The notes: generated by a model from the sequence alone, not told the origin. A stretch of 64,000 nt of DNA from Phymorhynchus buccinoides (GCA_017654935.2 CM065710.1:30211456-30275455); one strand, 5' to 3'; shown: positions 33,252-45,439, numbered from the stretch's first letter. Numbers and translations are program-made.

Positions 33252-33356
33252 AAATACCTGCACGAGTCTCGGCACAGCCATGCCCTGAGTCGAGAGAGGG
33301 GCGTTGATGGGAGATACGTTCCTGTGACGGAGATTAAAGATGAATGGAGCGAAGAG
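33252..33356 (+). CDS. NF-YA/C2H2 fusion gene, coding exon 4: NF-YA DNA-binding half
   Basis: Acceptor gttttttacag ends at 33251. Thirty-five codons in phase 0 follow, then donor GAAGAG|GTGAGA. It encodes KYLHESRHSHALSRERG, then DGRYVPVTEIKDEWSEE (residues 254-288). This is the A2 segment of NF-YA, which contacts the CCAAT box. The HESRH-x-HA-x-x-R-x-RG-x-x-GR core is kept. Against the common family form, one Arg between the His residues is Ser and the final Phe is Tyr. The intron splits the NF-YA domain exactly in its linker. The end of the exon is acidic and joins the C2H2 exon in phase 0. Confidence 0.9.
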
Positions 33357-33699
33357 GTGAGAAAACTTTTTTTTTTTTTTTGCTGTCCCATCTTTTTTTG
33401 TGTCCCATTTTTGCTCCCCCGCCGCTCATTTCAAATCCCAACTTGCAGCCACACCCTGGCTTGTCAGGTTGTTGCAGAATCCGGGACCAGCGGTTCAAGG
33501 GGAGCGAGTCTATGTTAGGCCGTCAGGGGGCAACCAAACCGAGGAGACACTGCGCTGCTGCTGAGTCACCTTGGTGGAGTTCAGTGGAGCCTGTTCTGAG
33601 ATGACGTTCGCAGGATGCCAGAAGATACTGATGGATACATAATTATACTGACACATGCATATGCACGCACACACACGCTTCATCACACAAACACACACT

Positions 33700-33706
33700 T
33701 ATTCAC

Positions 33707-33766
<60 letters not shown>

Positions 33767-33769
33767 TCA

Positions 33770-33845
<76 letters not shown>

Positions 33846-33985
33846 CACACACACACACACACACACTTATTCACTTACACACACACGCATGCACGCACAC
33901 ATGCACACACGCTCGCTAACTCACTCACTCTCTCTCACACACACACATACACACACATACACACACACACACACACACTCACAAA
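33700..33985. repeat. (CA)n-(CT)n-(CA)n microsatellite cluster
   Basis: CA tract about 33709-33764, CT tract 33772-33843, then interrupted CA to 33980. Confidence 0.95.
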
Positions 33986-34103
33986 CTTGTGCATGCGCAT
34001 GCATATGCACACACATGAACTATCTTTTAGAGGTTCCTGTTTGGTTACCGTGCTTCAGAGACTCCCGAATGGGGGTCCCTGGGAGCCCTGCATATTGACT
34101 GTA

Positions 34104-34262
34104 CCGTATTTTACGGACTACAAGGCACACCTGATTATAAGGTGCTCCCCCCAAATTTGACACAAAATTCAGATAGTTTCTTACCACATTATCAGTCACA
34201 TTATAAGGTGCAGGGGTCTCAGTCTAGGGAAAAAAGTATCGCCTTATTGTCCGTAAAATACG
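34104..34262. mobile_element. TA-flanked MITE (ccgtattttacggacta family)
   Basis: Starts ccgtattttacggactacaagg and ends in its near-complement. TA flanks the left end, and its right end abuts the TTAA of the next MITE. Tc1/mariner-like by its ends. Confidence 0.65.
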
Positions 34263-34508
34263 TTAACCCTTTCACCGCCAGCCATATTTTAGCCAAAAAT
34301 GTCCATTAAATTTACCTGGGTAGAGAACAAAATCCATCTGCAGTATTGGGGATTATTCTCTGATATATATAAAACAAGGTCTATCCTTACTTCCCAAAAC
34401 TAAGACAATGCGGTCTTTGGATAATAGACCCCAATTTGATGCCTTTTAGTGACATAGGTGTTAAATCACTGTGGTGCTAAAATGCGACTTTGGCGGTGAA
34501 AGGGTTAA
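34263..34508 (+). mobile_element. piggyBac-like MITE, copy 3
   Basis: TTAA-flanked, same orientation as copy 1. It begins directly where the previous MITE ends. Confidence 0.8.
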
Positions 34509-34689
34509 TAAGATAAGATAAGATAAAAAACAAAAACAAAAAACGTTTGTGTTTGAAAGGTGCCCGAGACGGAGGGAAAGACAGAGGGAAGAAAGGGAGG
34601 AAAAAGAAGAAGAAAGAGATGCCGTGAAGATGGGACAGAGAGCAGTAGTGATACGCATCTTTCATTGCATGTGAGTGAATTTTTATTCT

Positions 34690-35275
34690 TACTAGCGCAA
34701 CGCCTAGTACTGGTAACGCCTAGTAACGGTAACGCCAAGTACTGGTAACGCTGAGTACAGCAAATTTGAAGCGATTCGGTTAAGAAACGGCGGAGTTATA
34801 AGGCCCCGTTTCCCGTTGGTGCTGCTCTGAGAGTGACGCGCTCTCCCGATTCTCTTCCAATTTGCTGCCAGGCTTTGCCCGGGCCATAGCAAGCCTGACA
34901 GCAAATTTGGGCGATTCGGTTAAGAAACTGCGGAGTTATTCGTGAGAAGGTGAAGCGGCGTATAGCGTGCGCGTTTCTGAACCGATTCGCTTCCGGTTTG
35001 GCACACCCATAGTCACCGTCCCCGGTCATCTACCTACCAAATTTGAAGGCAATCGGTCCAGAAATGCCGGAGATATGGGCGCCGAGAGTCCGGCGGATAC
35101 GCGTTTCGCGCATTTGCGAAACCGCGCAAATGACACGGCCACCCCGGTTGCCGTTGCCATCGCCCCGTTAGGGCTCACAGCAAATTTGAAGCGATTCGGT
35201 CAAAAAACGGCGGAGTTATAAGGCCTGTTTTGTGTTTCAGACAGACAGACGCACACACACACACACACACGGACA
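34690..35275. repeat. Dispersed repeat with gtaacgcctagta units, copy 1
   Basis: Nearly the same as 43205-43965: gtaacgcc phrases, agcaaatttgaagcgattcgg several times, an end in (CA)n then cggacacttggct and GAT repeats. Confidence 0.75.
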
Positions 35276-35379
35276 CTTGGCTTTTTACTATATGATGATG
35301 ATGATGATAAGGGAGGTTCTATTGTACAATTACTACTTATTGATAATACTACAAGTATTATTACTACAAGCTAATTTCG

Positions 35380-35945
35380 CCCAGTGATTCTTCTTCTTCT
35401 GCGTTCCCAGGCCATATGGCCATAATGGGTAAAGTACATATGTGTCCGGTTTTCAGTTTTCACTGGTCTCCCCGCTGCGTACAGCCGACACATTCCGATT
35501 TCGGAGGAGCTGAAAGGAGAAAAATTATTTGGAAGATTTATGAAAAAAGGCAGGAGAATGGGGCCAATCATAGATGACAGAAAGCAAAGGGAAAAGGCAG
35601 AGTCAAAGAGTGTCAAAAAGCCATTTGAATAAAGAGCTTCCCCATGGGGATACTGTCTTTCGTAAAAATAGTTCCCCCACCTATTGAAACTACCTCTAAT
35701 CTGCCATGCACTCTCTTTGACTCTGCCTTTTCCCTTTGCTTTCTGTCATCTACTATCTTTCTGACTTATTTGCCCCATTCTCCTGCCTTTCTTCCCCCCC
35801 AAAAATCCTCCAAATAATTTGTCTGCTTTGAGCTCCTCCAAAATCAGAATGTGTCGGCTGTCCACAAGCCGCTGAAAACTGAAAACCGGACACTTATGTA
35901 CCTTACCCATTATGGCCGTATGGCCTGGGAACACAGAAGAAGAAG
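35380..35945. repeat. Inverted pair of a common dispersed repeat
   Basis: 35385-35620 and 35675-35945 are inverted copies with ggccatatggcc, ccgatttcggaggagct and ctttgactctgccttttccc. Single copies occur at 31560-31740, 41030-41335, 50830-51000, 53905-54370 and 63245-63380. Confidence 0.75.
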
Positions 35946-36001
35946 AAAGAGCATTACCGGTGGCTTTGCTAACAGCACAATGTTTCTCTGTGCTGTTTCA
36001 G

Positions 36002-37282
36002 AATGATCTGCCACCACCCGCAACCACCTTTGTCCCAACAACCTCTGATCCTGATCCTAATCCTAATCCTAATCCTCTGACCAGCGCTGGCAACAATCCT
36101 GTATCAGCCCCCACAGGCGGTGGTCAGCCAACTTTGTCGGACGTGGGCGCAGACTTTACCGCCGTCCTCCCTTCCGTCATGAAGCCCAGGAGGAAGAAGA
36201 GGGTACGTCGATGCAGCAAAGGACCTAAATCCTTTGTGTGTGACGTGTGCTCTAAGTCGTTCACCCGAGCCACCAATTTGAAGAACCACCTTCTGATCCA
36301 TTCCGGGGTGAAGCCGTTTATGTGCGACGCGTGCAGCAAGGCTTTCACCCGCGTGGACGATTTGAAAAAGCACAAGGTCGTCCACACCAGGCAGAAGGCT
36401 TTCATGTGCGATCAGTGCGGGAAAAGCTTCACCCAGTCGGCGAGTCTCAGAACCCACAAGGTCATTCACACCGGGGTTAAATCCTTTGTGTGTGATATCT
36501 GCAACCGGGCCTTCACGCACGCGGGGAATCTGAAAACGCACAAGCTGATCCACACGGGGCAGAAATCCTTTATGTGTGACCAGTGCAGTATGGTGTTCAC
36601 GCGCGCCAGTAACTTGAAGAAGCACAAGATGATCCATTCCGGGTACAGGCCCTACGCCTGTGGCGTGTGTTCCAAAGGGTTCACGCGCGCGGACGAGCTG
36701 ACCAAGCACATGATGGGGCACTCGGGGGACAAACCGTTCCGGTGCGATGTCTGCGATAAATCCTTCACCCTGGCGTCCGTCCTGAAACGACACCAAATGA
36801 TCCACAGCGGGGTCAAGCCCTTTGTCTGTGAAGTCTGCTCCAAAGCTTTCACGGAAGAAGGGAACTTGAAGAGACACAAGATGATCCACACGGGGTCTAA
36901 GCCCTTTGTGTGTGATGCGTGCGGGAAGAGCTTTGTGCATTCGGGGGACCTGAAGAAGCACAAGATGACTCACACGAAGGAGAAGCCCTTTGTGTGCGAT
37001 GTGTGCAGTAAGACGTTTAATCTGTCGGGGAGCTTGAAGAGGCACAAGCAGACGCACACTGCGTGGGCAGTGAACAAATCCTCCTCCTCCCCCTCCCCCT
37101 ATTACCTTTGTCAGCTGTGCTCCCGAACGAGCCCCCGGGGCAGTCTGCGTCTTATGAAGTCCCACACCCTCATGTATTCAGGTCTTGCCTCCGTCATTTG
37201 CAGCGCTTGTAGGCAAACGTCGACGGATCCGGGCGCTGTGTTCTATTACAAGGAGGATGCCAATTTTCAGCAGTTTTCGTGA
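36002..37282 (+). CDS. NF-YA/C2H2 fusion gene, terminal exon: ten C2H2 zinc fingers
   Basis: Acceptor ctgtgctgtttcag ends at 36001 and the frame stops at TGA 37280-37282. It encodes 426 residues (protein 289-714): a Pro/Thr-rich linker with DPNPNPNP, a basic patch KPRRKKRVRR (349-358, a likely nuclear signal), then ten tandem fingers of C-x2-C-x12-H-x3-H spaced 28 residues (about 366-645) with TG/SG-x-KP linkers. Two degenerate CxxC units follow. Known: such arrays bind specific DNA. The exon has no convincing start of its own; frame upstream of the acceptor is repeat DNA. It must therefore be reached by splicing, and the nearest phase-0 donor is exon 4. The antisense frames here are shadows. 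Confidence 0.9.
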   Translation, partial: NDLPPPATTFVPTTSDPDPNPNPNPLTSAGNNPVSAPTGGGQPTLSDVGADFTAVLPSVMKPRRKKRVRRCSKGPKSFVCDVCSKSFTRATNLKNHLLIHSGVKPFMCDACSKAFTRVDDLKKHKVVHTRQKAFMCDQCGKSFTQSASLRTHKVIHTGVKSFVCDICNRAFTHAGNLKTHKLIHTGQKSFMCDQCSMVFTRASNLKKHKMIHSGYRPYACGVCSKGFTRADELTKHMMGHSGDKPFRCDVCDKSFTLASVLKRHQMIHSGVKPFVCEVCSKAFTEEGNLKRHKMIHTGSKPFVCDACGKSFVHSGDLKKHKMTHTKEKPFVCDVCSKTFNLSGSLKRHKQTHTAWAVNKSSSSPSPYYLCQLCSRTSPRGSLRLMKSHTLMYSGLASVICSACRQTSTDPGAVFYYKEDANFQQFS

Positions 37283-37782
37283 TTTTCTGCAAAAAGTAGA
37301 TGAACTTCACAGGATCAGTGTTTAAGCGATTTTGCTAATTTCTGCCCCCCAAAATGTGAGTAGTAAGTTCACAGGGCTCCCGGACGTTTTTCTTTTAGCG
37401 ATTTGTTTTAATTTTTTAGCTAATTTTGAGCTAAAAGTTGAAGATGAAGTTTTTTTTAAGGGGGCAATGTAATTTTTAGGTACCCGTAATGCATATTCTG
37501 TAGGGCGCTTCACCACCCTATAATTCAACCTTAAATAACATTCACCCTTTTGGAACTTCGTCTTGAAGTGTTTGCTGAAAAGAGCAAAAATCGCTAACAA
37601 ACACACACACACACACATACACACACACATTGTGAAAGATACACACACTAGTAGAGATAATTTATTTCTATTCCTTTTGGGGCAGGGGGGGGGGGGAAGG
37701 GGGGGTCTCTCAAAACTGTTTTTTTGTTGACTGACATCGGTTGCTTGCTCACCCTCTCTCTTTCACACACATACACATTTAA
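37283..37782. other. 3' flank of the NF-YA/C2H2 gene
   Basis: Presumed 3' UTR and beyond. T-rich, with a short CA tract (37598-37630) and a poly-G run (37686-37696). No clear AATAAA close to the stop. Confidence 0.4.
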
Positions 37783-37951
37783 TTAACCCTTTCGCTGCCC
37801 CACGATGTATATATACGTCCTCTATAGCGCTTCAGTACTTGCCACCGACGTATATATACGTCGCCGCTAAGCAGCGATATTGCCGTGTTCAAAAATCGCG
37901 CGGCAAGCCGGCGGCGCATGCGCAAGTAGTAGGCGGCACTGAAGGGGTTAA
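37783..37951. mobile_element. Second TTAA-flanked MITE family
   Basis: TTAA-CCCTTTCGCTGCCC to GGCACTGAAGGGG-TTAA, 169 bp, with two tatatacgtc phrases inside. Its ends relate it to the piggyBac-like family, but the interior differs. Confidence 0.65.
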
Positions 37952-38042
37952 TGTTGAATGTTGTCAATTCTTGGCAACACCATTTATTTATTTTTGAGTG
38001 TGTTGACAGCCTTATTTGGTCAGTTGTTGTTGTTGATGTACC

Positions 38043-39523
38043 CTGGCTAAAAGACTCCAGGGATCATCCCAGCAGCCGAAGCACTTGAACACTATGGTAC
38101 AAGTCCCGTCAGCTGCGGATTGGTCTGACACAGCCTTAAGACATGGGCTAGAACACCAAGGCTGCATCCAAATGTTGTTATGCTATGCATAGTTATGCGG
38201 GGGATTGTCTTTAGCCGTGACAAGCTCCTAGCATAACATCATCAGTCTCCAAAATCCCCCGAAGACGGAGTGTGGCTGCTCACGTGGACGGGTTAAACAA
38301 AAACGGTCACACACGTAATGTTCAGGGGTGGGAAATCCGGTATTTTTAAAAAAATTCCGACATTGAAAATAACCAATTCCGGCAAAAAATAAATCTATTT
38401 CTTTAACCCTAGTAGCGCTGTTCCCGGATTGATCCGGGATAGCCCCCCCTAGAACCAATAGTGGCTCCCGGAATATTCCGGGAAGCCCATATGGCATCAC
38501 AAAGCACTTAATATAGCGGCCAATCATTGAATACTTGTGTACCTACCACACTACGTCATCTAAAAAGGGGTTGCACTTGATATCACATGCATTAAATGCG
38601 GTATTTTCATTGGTTAAAGGGGTGAAATAATATTTTTTATTTGGGTCGATCTATTTCGGGGTCAGACTGAAGAGAATACAAATGGCGACCAGATTTTTAC
38701 TGTCCATTCGAAGAGCTTTCCAGGCAGATTTTTTATGGTAGAGATCGTAATTAGGGCTTGAAATGAGTCAGTTTAGATGATATTATCACTGGCGAGTACG
38801 ATGATGTGAGAAAACGAAATGAAAATTGATCGCGATGTTGCCGAGTTGCAACTTGGCGGCCGGCCGAGTGAATTTCTCTACAGGTGCGAACGCGAACATT
38901 TCCAGGTATTTTGCTTTTTTCTGCTTGTTTTATACTAAAATCGACAAAGAATTAATGACTGAAGGTACTAATAAAGCTTTTCTGACGAAATTGAGCAACA
39001 AAATCATCGCAATATCGAAAATCAACGCCGATGTTCGCGGAAACCGATCTTGCTACGGTTACGGCTAACAATCAAAGACTTGACTTCGATTAGGTCTACC
39101 TTTATTTTAAGCAGATTACCCGATAATTCCAAAGATGCCAGTGTCTAAATGTCTTTGGATGATTATTCTTTTATTATTTGCACACCGTTCATCCATCGAT
39201 CCAATTTAAAGGTACAAAAATAGCCCGGAGAGTGGTTGCATTTTTAAAAATTTCAAGTTCAACACACCTGTCCGTTCATTATTTTTTTTATTAATTAATG
39301 AAATCACACAGTCTTACAATCACATTCATGCCAAAGCATTTTATAGGCTTTATTTTATTGTGTTTGTTTATTATTAATCAAATTTTGTTCAGGGGGTGGG
39401 CCGCGGGTTGTTGAAAATCTAGTTTTCCTTTTTTTTTCTTTGGTCCAATCCCACCCCAGAATGTTCTCATCCGTAGATGACGGACTTGTGCCATAGTGTT
39501 CAAGTGCTTCGGCTGCTGGGATG
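38043..39523. mobile_element. Dispersed element split by a hAT-like insertion
   Basis: Ends share inverted atcccagcagccgaagcact (about 38067 and 39522). The left part 38043-38322 and right part 39460-39523 are contiguous in the copy at 18430-18715. Confidence 0.65.
38323..39459. mobile_element. Non-autonomous hAT-like insertion
   Basis: Ends CAGGGGTGGGA and TCCCACCCCAG (inverted, one mismatch), flanked by AATGTT on both sides (38317-38322 and 39460-39465). The empty site exists near 18625. No transposase frame. Confidence 0.7.
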
Positions 39524-39639
39524 TAAGGGGAAACAACTTGCCAGTGCCGAGTGAGTTAACCCTTCCAAGACATCACTGCCTGAGGCAGATATCTTTACTG
39601 GCCCTGGGGTGGCCTAGAAAAAAAATTGTAACAAATAAC

Positions 39640-40180
39640 AAGTGCAACGCCGAGCGGCTGCAAAGTCCCCTCGCAGCATCGCCGAGCTACTCCGAAATCG
39701 GAATGTGTCGGCTGTACACATACTTAAAAACGCGTAAAAACAGCACGTAACTACATAAAAACGCATCAAAACAGCACGTAACTGAATAGTTTTTGATATA
39801 TAGCCTTGGGGTTCAGACCCGTGATTTGAGCGCGCGCGATCATGCGCGCACAGAAAAATTCATGACAACTGTGTTATAGACCATTCATCAAGAAATGTGT
39901 GAAAAAAACTGCATTGAAATACATGCAAAACTTCGCGAGATATTAGCGATTATGTGTTTCGGGGTTTGAACCCCGTAAATGGCGCGACCTTGACCTTAAT
40001 GTAAAATTAAATACATCAGTGGATAGCTTGCATCTTGGCAAACTAGTATACCAAATTTGATGATGATATTGACTGAATAGTTTTTGAGAAAAACGGACGA
40101 ATAGCTGGACAAACGGAGGCACGCCGGACACCGGACCAGACAAAAACAATAGCGCCCCGAACCTTCGGCTCGGGGACTAA
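39640..40180 (-). repeat. Long dispersed repeat, inverted relative to 63384-63925
   Basis: About 540 bp shared, including gtgcaacgccgag, a gtgatttgagcgcgcgcgat-like phrase and ccgaaccttcggctcgggg. No coding frame. Confidence 0.75.
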
Positions 40181-40380
40181 AACTCGACTATAATAAACTG
40201 TTGATAAAGTGATTGATACCAATGTGGCCTCAGTTTATTTATTATCCATGATCTTTCTCAAGATTTAAAATTTTAATTGTTTCCGCTTTTTAAAAAAACA
40301 TTCCTGTGCTAGGTTTTTTTATTTGTGACTTTGGTGTGTTTCATTTTATACAATATTTGTAATGTATTTTGGTATTTTCT

Positions 40381-40742
40381 TGTCACAGAAACTCCTCTGT
40401 GAAATTCGGGTTGCTCCCACCAGGAGAGCGCGTCGCTCTAAGTACAGCACCACCCATTTTTTTGCGTGCTATGTGAGTTGTGTCATCCATCCCACCGGCA
40501 CACAACACAACCCACTCCTACCGAATAGTGGAATGGGCTTGAACGTGTGCACAAGATCTTGTGCGTACGTTCGCACACGGATCCTCGGTTTAAAGTCTCA
40601 TCCGAAGGACCAGGAAATAGGAGTAAAGTATCTTTCCCAAGGACACAACACCGCGAATGGAGCTGGGTTCGAACCAGCGCACTCGCAAACCCGTTGGATT
40701 ACGAGCGGCGACTCTAACCACTACGCCACGGCACCTCAATAC
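40381..40742 (-). mobile_element. tRNA-headed SINE, copy 1
   Basis: On the minus strand the head (40742 downward) has a box A (tggcgtagtggttag) and a box B (ggttcgaaccc). The body follows, and the tail gagagcgcgtcgc...tgctcccacc...acagagg is shared, inverted, with the other SINEs. Confidence 0.7.
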
Positions 40743-41423
40743 AGCTCTTTGAAAAATTTGTTGTTAGAGGGGAGAGAGAGACTCATAGAGAGAGAGAGAG
40801 AGAGACAGAGATTGAGACAGAGAGAGGGAGATTGAGAGAGAGAGAAAGAGATTGAGAGAGAGAGAGAGAGAGAGAGAAAATGATGAACTAGAATGTTGTT
40901 CTACAGTCTTGCAACATTTTGAAAATGTTATTGCTATGCAGCTCGGGGCAGTGGGTGGATGCCTCATGCCCCCATGCAGGGAGCTGGCCCCCTCCACGAG
41001 TCTCTCCCCCATGGTGATCTTTCATAAAAAATAGTTCCCCCACCTTCCGGAAGTTCTGTGCTTGTAACTTCCTCTAATCTGCCACTCTCTTTGACTCTGC
41101 CTTTTCCTTTGCTTGCTATTATCATCATCTACTATCTTTCTGACTGATTGGCCCCATTCTCCTGCCTTTCTTGAAACAAAAGAAAAAATCTTCCAAATAA
41201 TTTTTCTCCTTTCAGTTCCTCCAAAATCTGAAGGTGTCTGCTGCGCGCAGCGGGGGGGAGACCAGTAATAATTGAAAACGGACACATATGTACCTTTCCC
41301 ATTATGGCCATATGGCCTGGAAATGCAGAAGAGGAAGAAGTTGTTATGCAGCTGGGAAGCAGAAGCTAACGTTTTCACCGTTGTCTGTTCCTGGCTGACT
41401 GGCTGGCTGATTATGTGGCTTTG
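40743..41423. other. GA-rich tract and a dispersed repeat
   Basis: 40781-40877 is an imperfect GA tract. 41030-41335 is the common repeat with tatggccatatggcctgg. No gene. Confidence 0.6.
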
Positions 41424-42148
41424 TCAACCCTTTCACCTCCAATGTCGCATTTATGCACCACAATGGTTTAACACCCATGTGACTAAAAGGCATAATAATA
41501 AAAATTAAAATAATTAATAATGCTTATATAGCGCATAATCTTGCAAAGCAACTCAATGCGCTTTTCACTCGCTATTCGTACAAACATTTCTAACAAACTG
41601 GCCCACGCATCCTCACCATAGATCTCTATGAAAATGAATACATATTAGAGAATGCATTGCATATAATCATAACACAACACACCAACACCCACCTCCCTTC
41701 AACACCACCACCCCAACCATCCCCCGACTCCCCCCCCCCCCCCATCCCCACCCCTGCCCCCCTACTCCCCACCCCCACCCCATACACACACGCGCGCACG
41801 CGTTAACCTCATACTCAACGTCTTCAATGAGCTGGAAAACAAGAGTGGGGAAAGGATCATAGACTTTGCAGAGAGAAAGCTTTCCTGAAGAAGTGGGTCT
41901 TTAGTTGGGACTTGAAGGAAGGAAGAGTGGACTGGTTACGGGTATGGTCAGGGAGAGAATTCCAAGTAGGCATCAAGTCAGGGTCTGTTATCTGAAGACC
42001 CTATTTTGTTAATTTCAGGAGGTAAGGGTAGGCATAATTTTATACTTCTCACAGACGATTTCCCAATATTGCAGATAACTTTTTGTGTCTACCCAGTTAA
42101 GTTTCATGATATTTTTGGGCTGAAAAATGACTGGCGGCGAAAGGGTTA
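41424..42148 (-). mobile_element. piggyBac-like MITE, copy 4, with inner insertion
   Basis: Both MITE ends are present (left CAACCCTTTCACC, right GGCGAAAGGGTTAA). About 41495-41970 is inserted and flanked by ggcat on both sides. The insert begins AAT-rich with cttatatagcgc. Confidence 0.65.
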
Positions 42149-42179
42149 ACCCGACAGCGTTTGAACGGAGTAGGATTAG

Positions 42180-42936
<757 letters not shown>

Positions 42937-43204
42937 GTTAGGATTAGGAAGTTACAAGCACAGAATTTCCGGAAGGTGGGGGGGACCTAGAAGTAGGATC
43001 CTCATCAAGTTTTGCGTGCGGAGAAGTAGTTACGATATCTAGGCCAAGTTCGAAGATGAAGGTCGTCGTTGGTCAAAGGTCAAGGTCACTGGAGCTCAAC
43101 ATGCTGCCGCCGCACAGCTGCCTGATGTAGCGTTTTCACGCTCTTGTTAATGCTTATGGTTGTAATTTCTCTATGAGCCGTGTGTATGCATGTGTTAGAT
43201 TTAT

Positions 43205-43895
43205 AAATACTAGCGCAACGCTGAGTACCGGTAACGCCTAGTAACGGTAACGCCAAGTACTGGTAACGCTGAGTACAGCAAATTTGAAGCAATTTGGTTA
43301 AGAAACGGCAGAGTTATAAGGCCCCGTTTCCCGTTGGCGCTGCTGTGAGAGTGACGCGCTCTCCCTAGTAACGGTAACGCCTAGTAACGGTAACGTCAAT
43401 TACTGGTAACGCTGAGTACAGCAAATTTGAAGCGATTCGGTTAAGAAACGGCGGAGTTATAAGGCCCCGTTTCCCGTTGGCGCTGCTCTGAGAGTGACGC
43501 GCTCTCCCGATTCTCTTCAAATTTGCTGCCAGGCTTTGCCCCGGCCACAGCAAGCCTGACAGCAAATTTGAAGCGATTTGGATAAGAAACGGTGGAGTTA
43601 TTCGTGAAAAGGTGAAGCGGCGTATATCACGCGCATTTCTGAATCGATTCGCTTCCGGTTTGGCACAGCGATAGTCACCGTCCCCGGTCATCTTCCTGCC
43701 AAATTCGAAGGCAATCGGCCCAGAAACACCGGAGATACGGGCGCCGAGAGGCCGGCGGATGCGCGTTTCACGCTTTTGCCGAACCGCGCAAATGACACGG
43801 CCGCCTTGGTTGCCGTTGCCATCGCCCCGTTAGGGCTCACAGCAAATTTGAAGCGATTCGGTCGAAAAACGGCGGAGTTATAAGGCCCGTTTTGT

Positions 43896-43932
<37 letters not shown>

Positions 43933-43970
43933 GGACACTTGGCTTATTACTATATGATGATGATGATGAT
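43205..43970. repeat. Dispersed repeat with gtaacgcctagta units, copy 2
   Basis: Close to 34690-35275, with an internal tandem duplication of its first 150 bp or so, ending in (CA)n, cggacacttggct and GAT repeats. Confidence 0.75.
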
Positions 43971-44168
43971 TGACGAGACATTTCAGCCGTAGGCGTCAAA
44001 GTACCGAAATACAGGAAACTCATTTATTTATGTGTTTACTTGTTTATATATGCATTGTGAGAAAAATGGTGGTAATGGTGATGATGTTGAATTTATTATA
44101 CTGTGATTATGAAAGCAAAATAGAATTATTTGAAATGATGTTGTTCAATTTTAATTTCATTTTCTCTT
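43971..44168. other. AT-rich spacer, nothing recognised
   Basis: No coding or repeat signal beyond GAT repeats at its left edge. Confidence 0.4.
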
Positions 44169-44728
44169 AAAGGGCCACCCTGACGGATGAGTAAGAAACA
44201 CGTCCAGATCACCAGGAAAACACCCTTTACAGAGATTGCAACAATCACTTTGCTCTGGTTTCCTAGAAATCAAACCATCAAATCAGCGATTCCTCCTAGG
44301 CGGAGGTGTTGAAAGTCAAATTCTTTCACCCAAAGAGAAGGCGTGTGCCGTCTCTTTTCTAATGGCCGCCTGCGTTTAGACCAAATCGTTTGCACGAAAC
44401 TTTCGCAATACAAGCCTTTTTTTCTTTACAATTTTTTTTTTATACGGATTATCTAAAGGAGTTTCGCTCCCAACAAAGGAAACAGCTCCAATTTTTGTTT
44501 TACTGCACTACAAAAAAAGAAAAAGCTTCAACCACAATGAGTGACCTTCACCCACCCCATCCAAAATGGCTACTCTCTCCGGCATCTCCGCCAAGGAGGA
44601 ATCGCCGTTTTGACGGCTTAATTTATAGGAAACCAGAGCAAAGTGAGTGTTCCGATCCTTGAAAAGGCTGCCTTTCTGGTGATCTCAATGTTTCTTGCAA
44701 AAACTCATCCATCAGGGTCCACCTTTAA
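44169..44728. mobile_element. MITE with ccctgacggatgagt termini
   Basis: Ends agggccaccctgacggatga and its near-complement, about 560 bp. A right-half copy is at 48018-48180. No transposase. Confidence 0.65.
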
Positions 44729-45000
44729 AACTTGTGTGTGTGTGTGTATAGCCTAGTGTTGTGAGCTTGTAGCTTGACGTGTGCGTGCTCGACAATCTGC
44801 TAGTATATTGCATTACTTTGGAAGACAAAAAGCCGCCAGAAGTGCATCAATTCAAAGTGTCCATTTTGAACAAAATTTGTGAAACACCTACAGACATTTT
44901 AGAAGAATTTTAACAAGAAACACTCCAGCAAAAGAAATAAGCTTACTTCGGAGCTTTCGAACATTGCATTTGAGTTTAATAAAGTGTTTATTATTGATAA

Positions 45001-45435
45001 TAAAACACTAGGGGAGTTTTTCTCTTTTGTTTTAACCTTTACCGGACTTCTGGGGTCGCCCACGACCCCTTGACACACAAAACATGTTATATCTCTAAAA
45101 CTATTTAAGCAATCTTCATGACATTTCATGACTTTGTCAAAAACGTAAATGGCTTTAAGTGTGTTAAATTTTATTAATGAGTATAAAATATAAATGACGT
45201 AATATGACGCGTAATTTTTAAAAACACTAGGGGAGTTTTTCTCTTTTGTTTTAACCTTTACCGGACTTCTGGGGTCGCCCACGACCCCTTGACACACAAA
45301 ACATGTTATATCTCTAAAACTATTTAAGCAATCTTCATGACATTTCATGACTTTGTCAAAAACGTAAATGGCTTTAAGTGTGTTAAATTTTATTAATGTG
45401 TATAAAATATAAATGACGTAATATGACGCGTAATT
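45001..45435. repeat. Tandem duplication, unit about 222 bp
   Basis: 45002-45220 and 45224-45435 repeat a block starting aaacactaggggagtttttc with ggggtcgcccacgacccc. The second copy differs at very few bases. Confidence 0.85.
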
Positions 45436-45439
45436 TTGA

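Larger units (their letters stand above)
33357..36001 (+). other. Intron 4 of the NF-YA/C2H2 gene
   Basis: Holds CA/CT microsatellites (33700-33985), a TA-flanked MITE (34104-34262), a piggyBac-like MITE (34263-34508), a dispersed repeat (34690-35275) and an inverted pair (35380-35945). I see no further exon. Confidence 0.7.

Noticed and set aside
36104..37165. 353-residue minus-strand frame
   Set aside because: Antisense shadow of the ten-finger exon, with no motif of its own.
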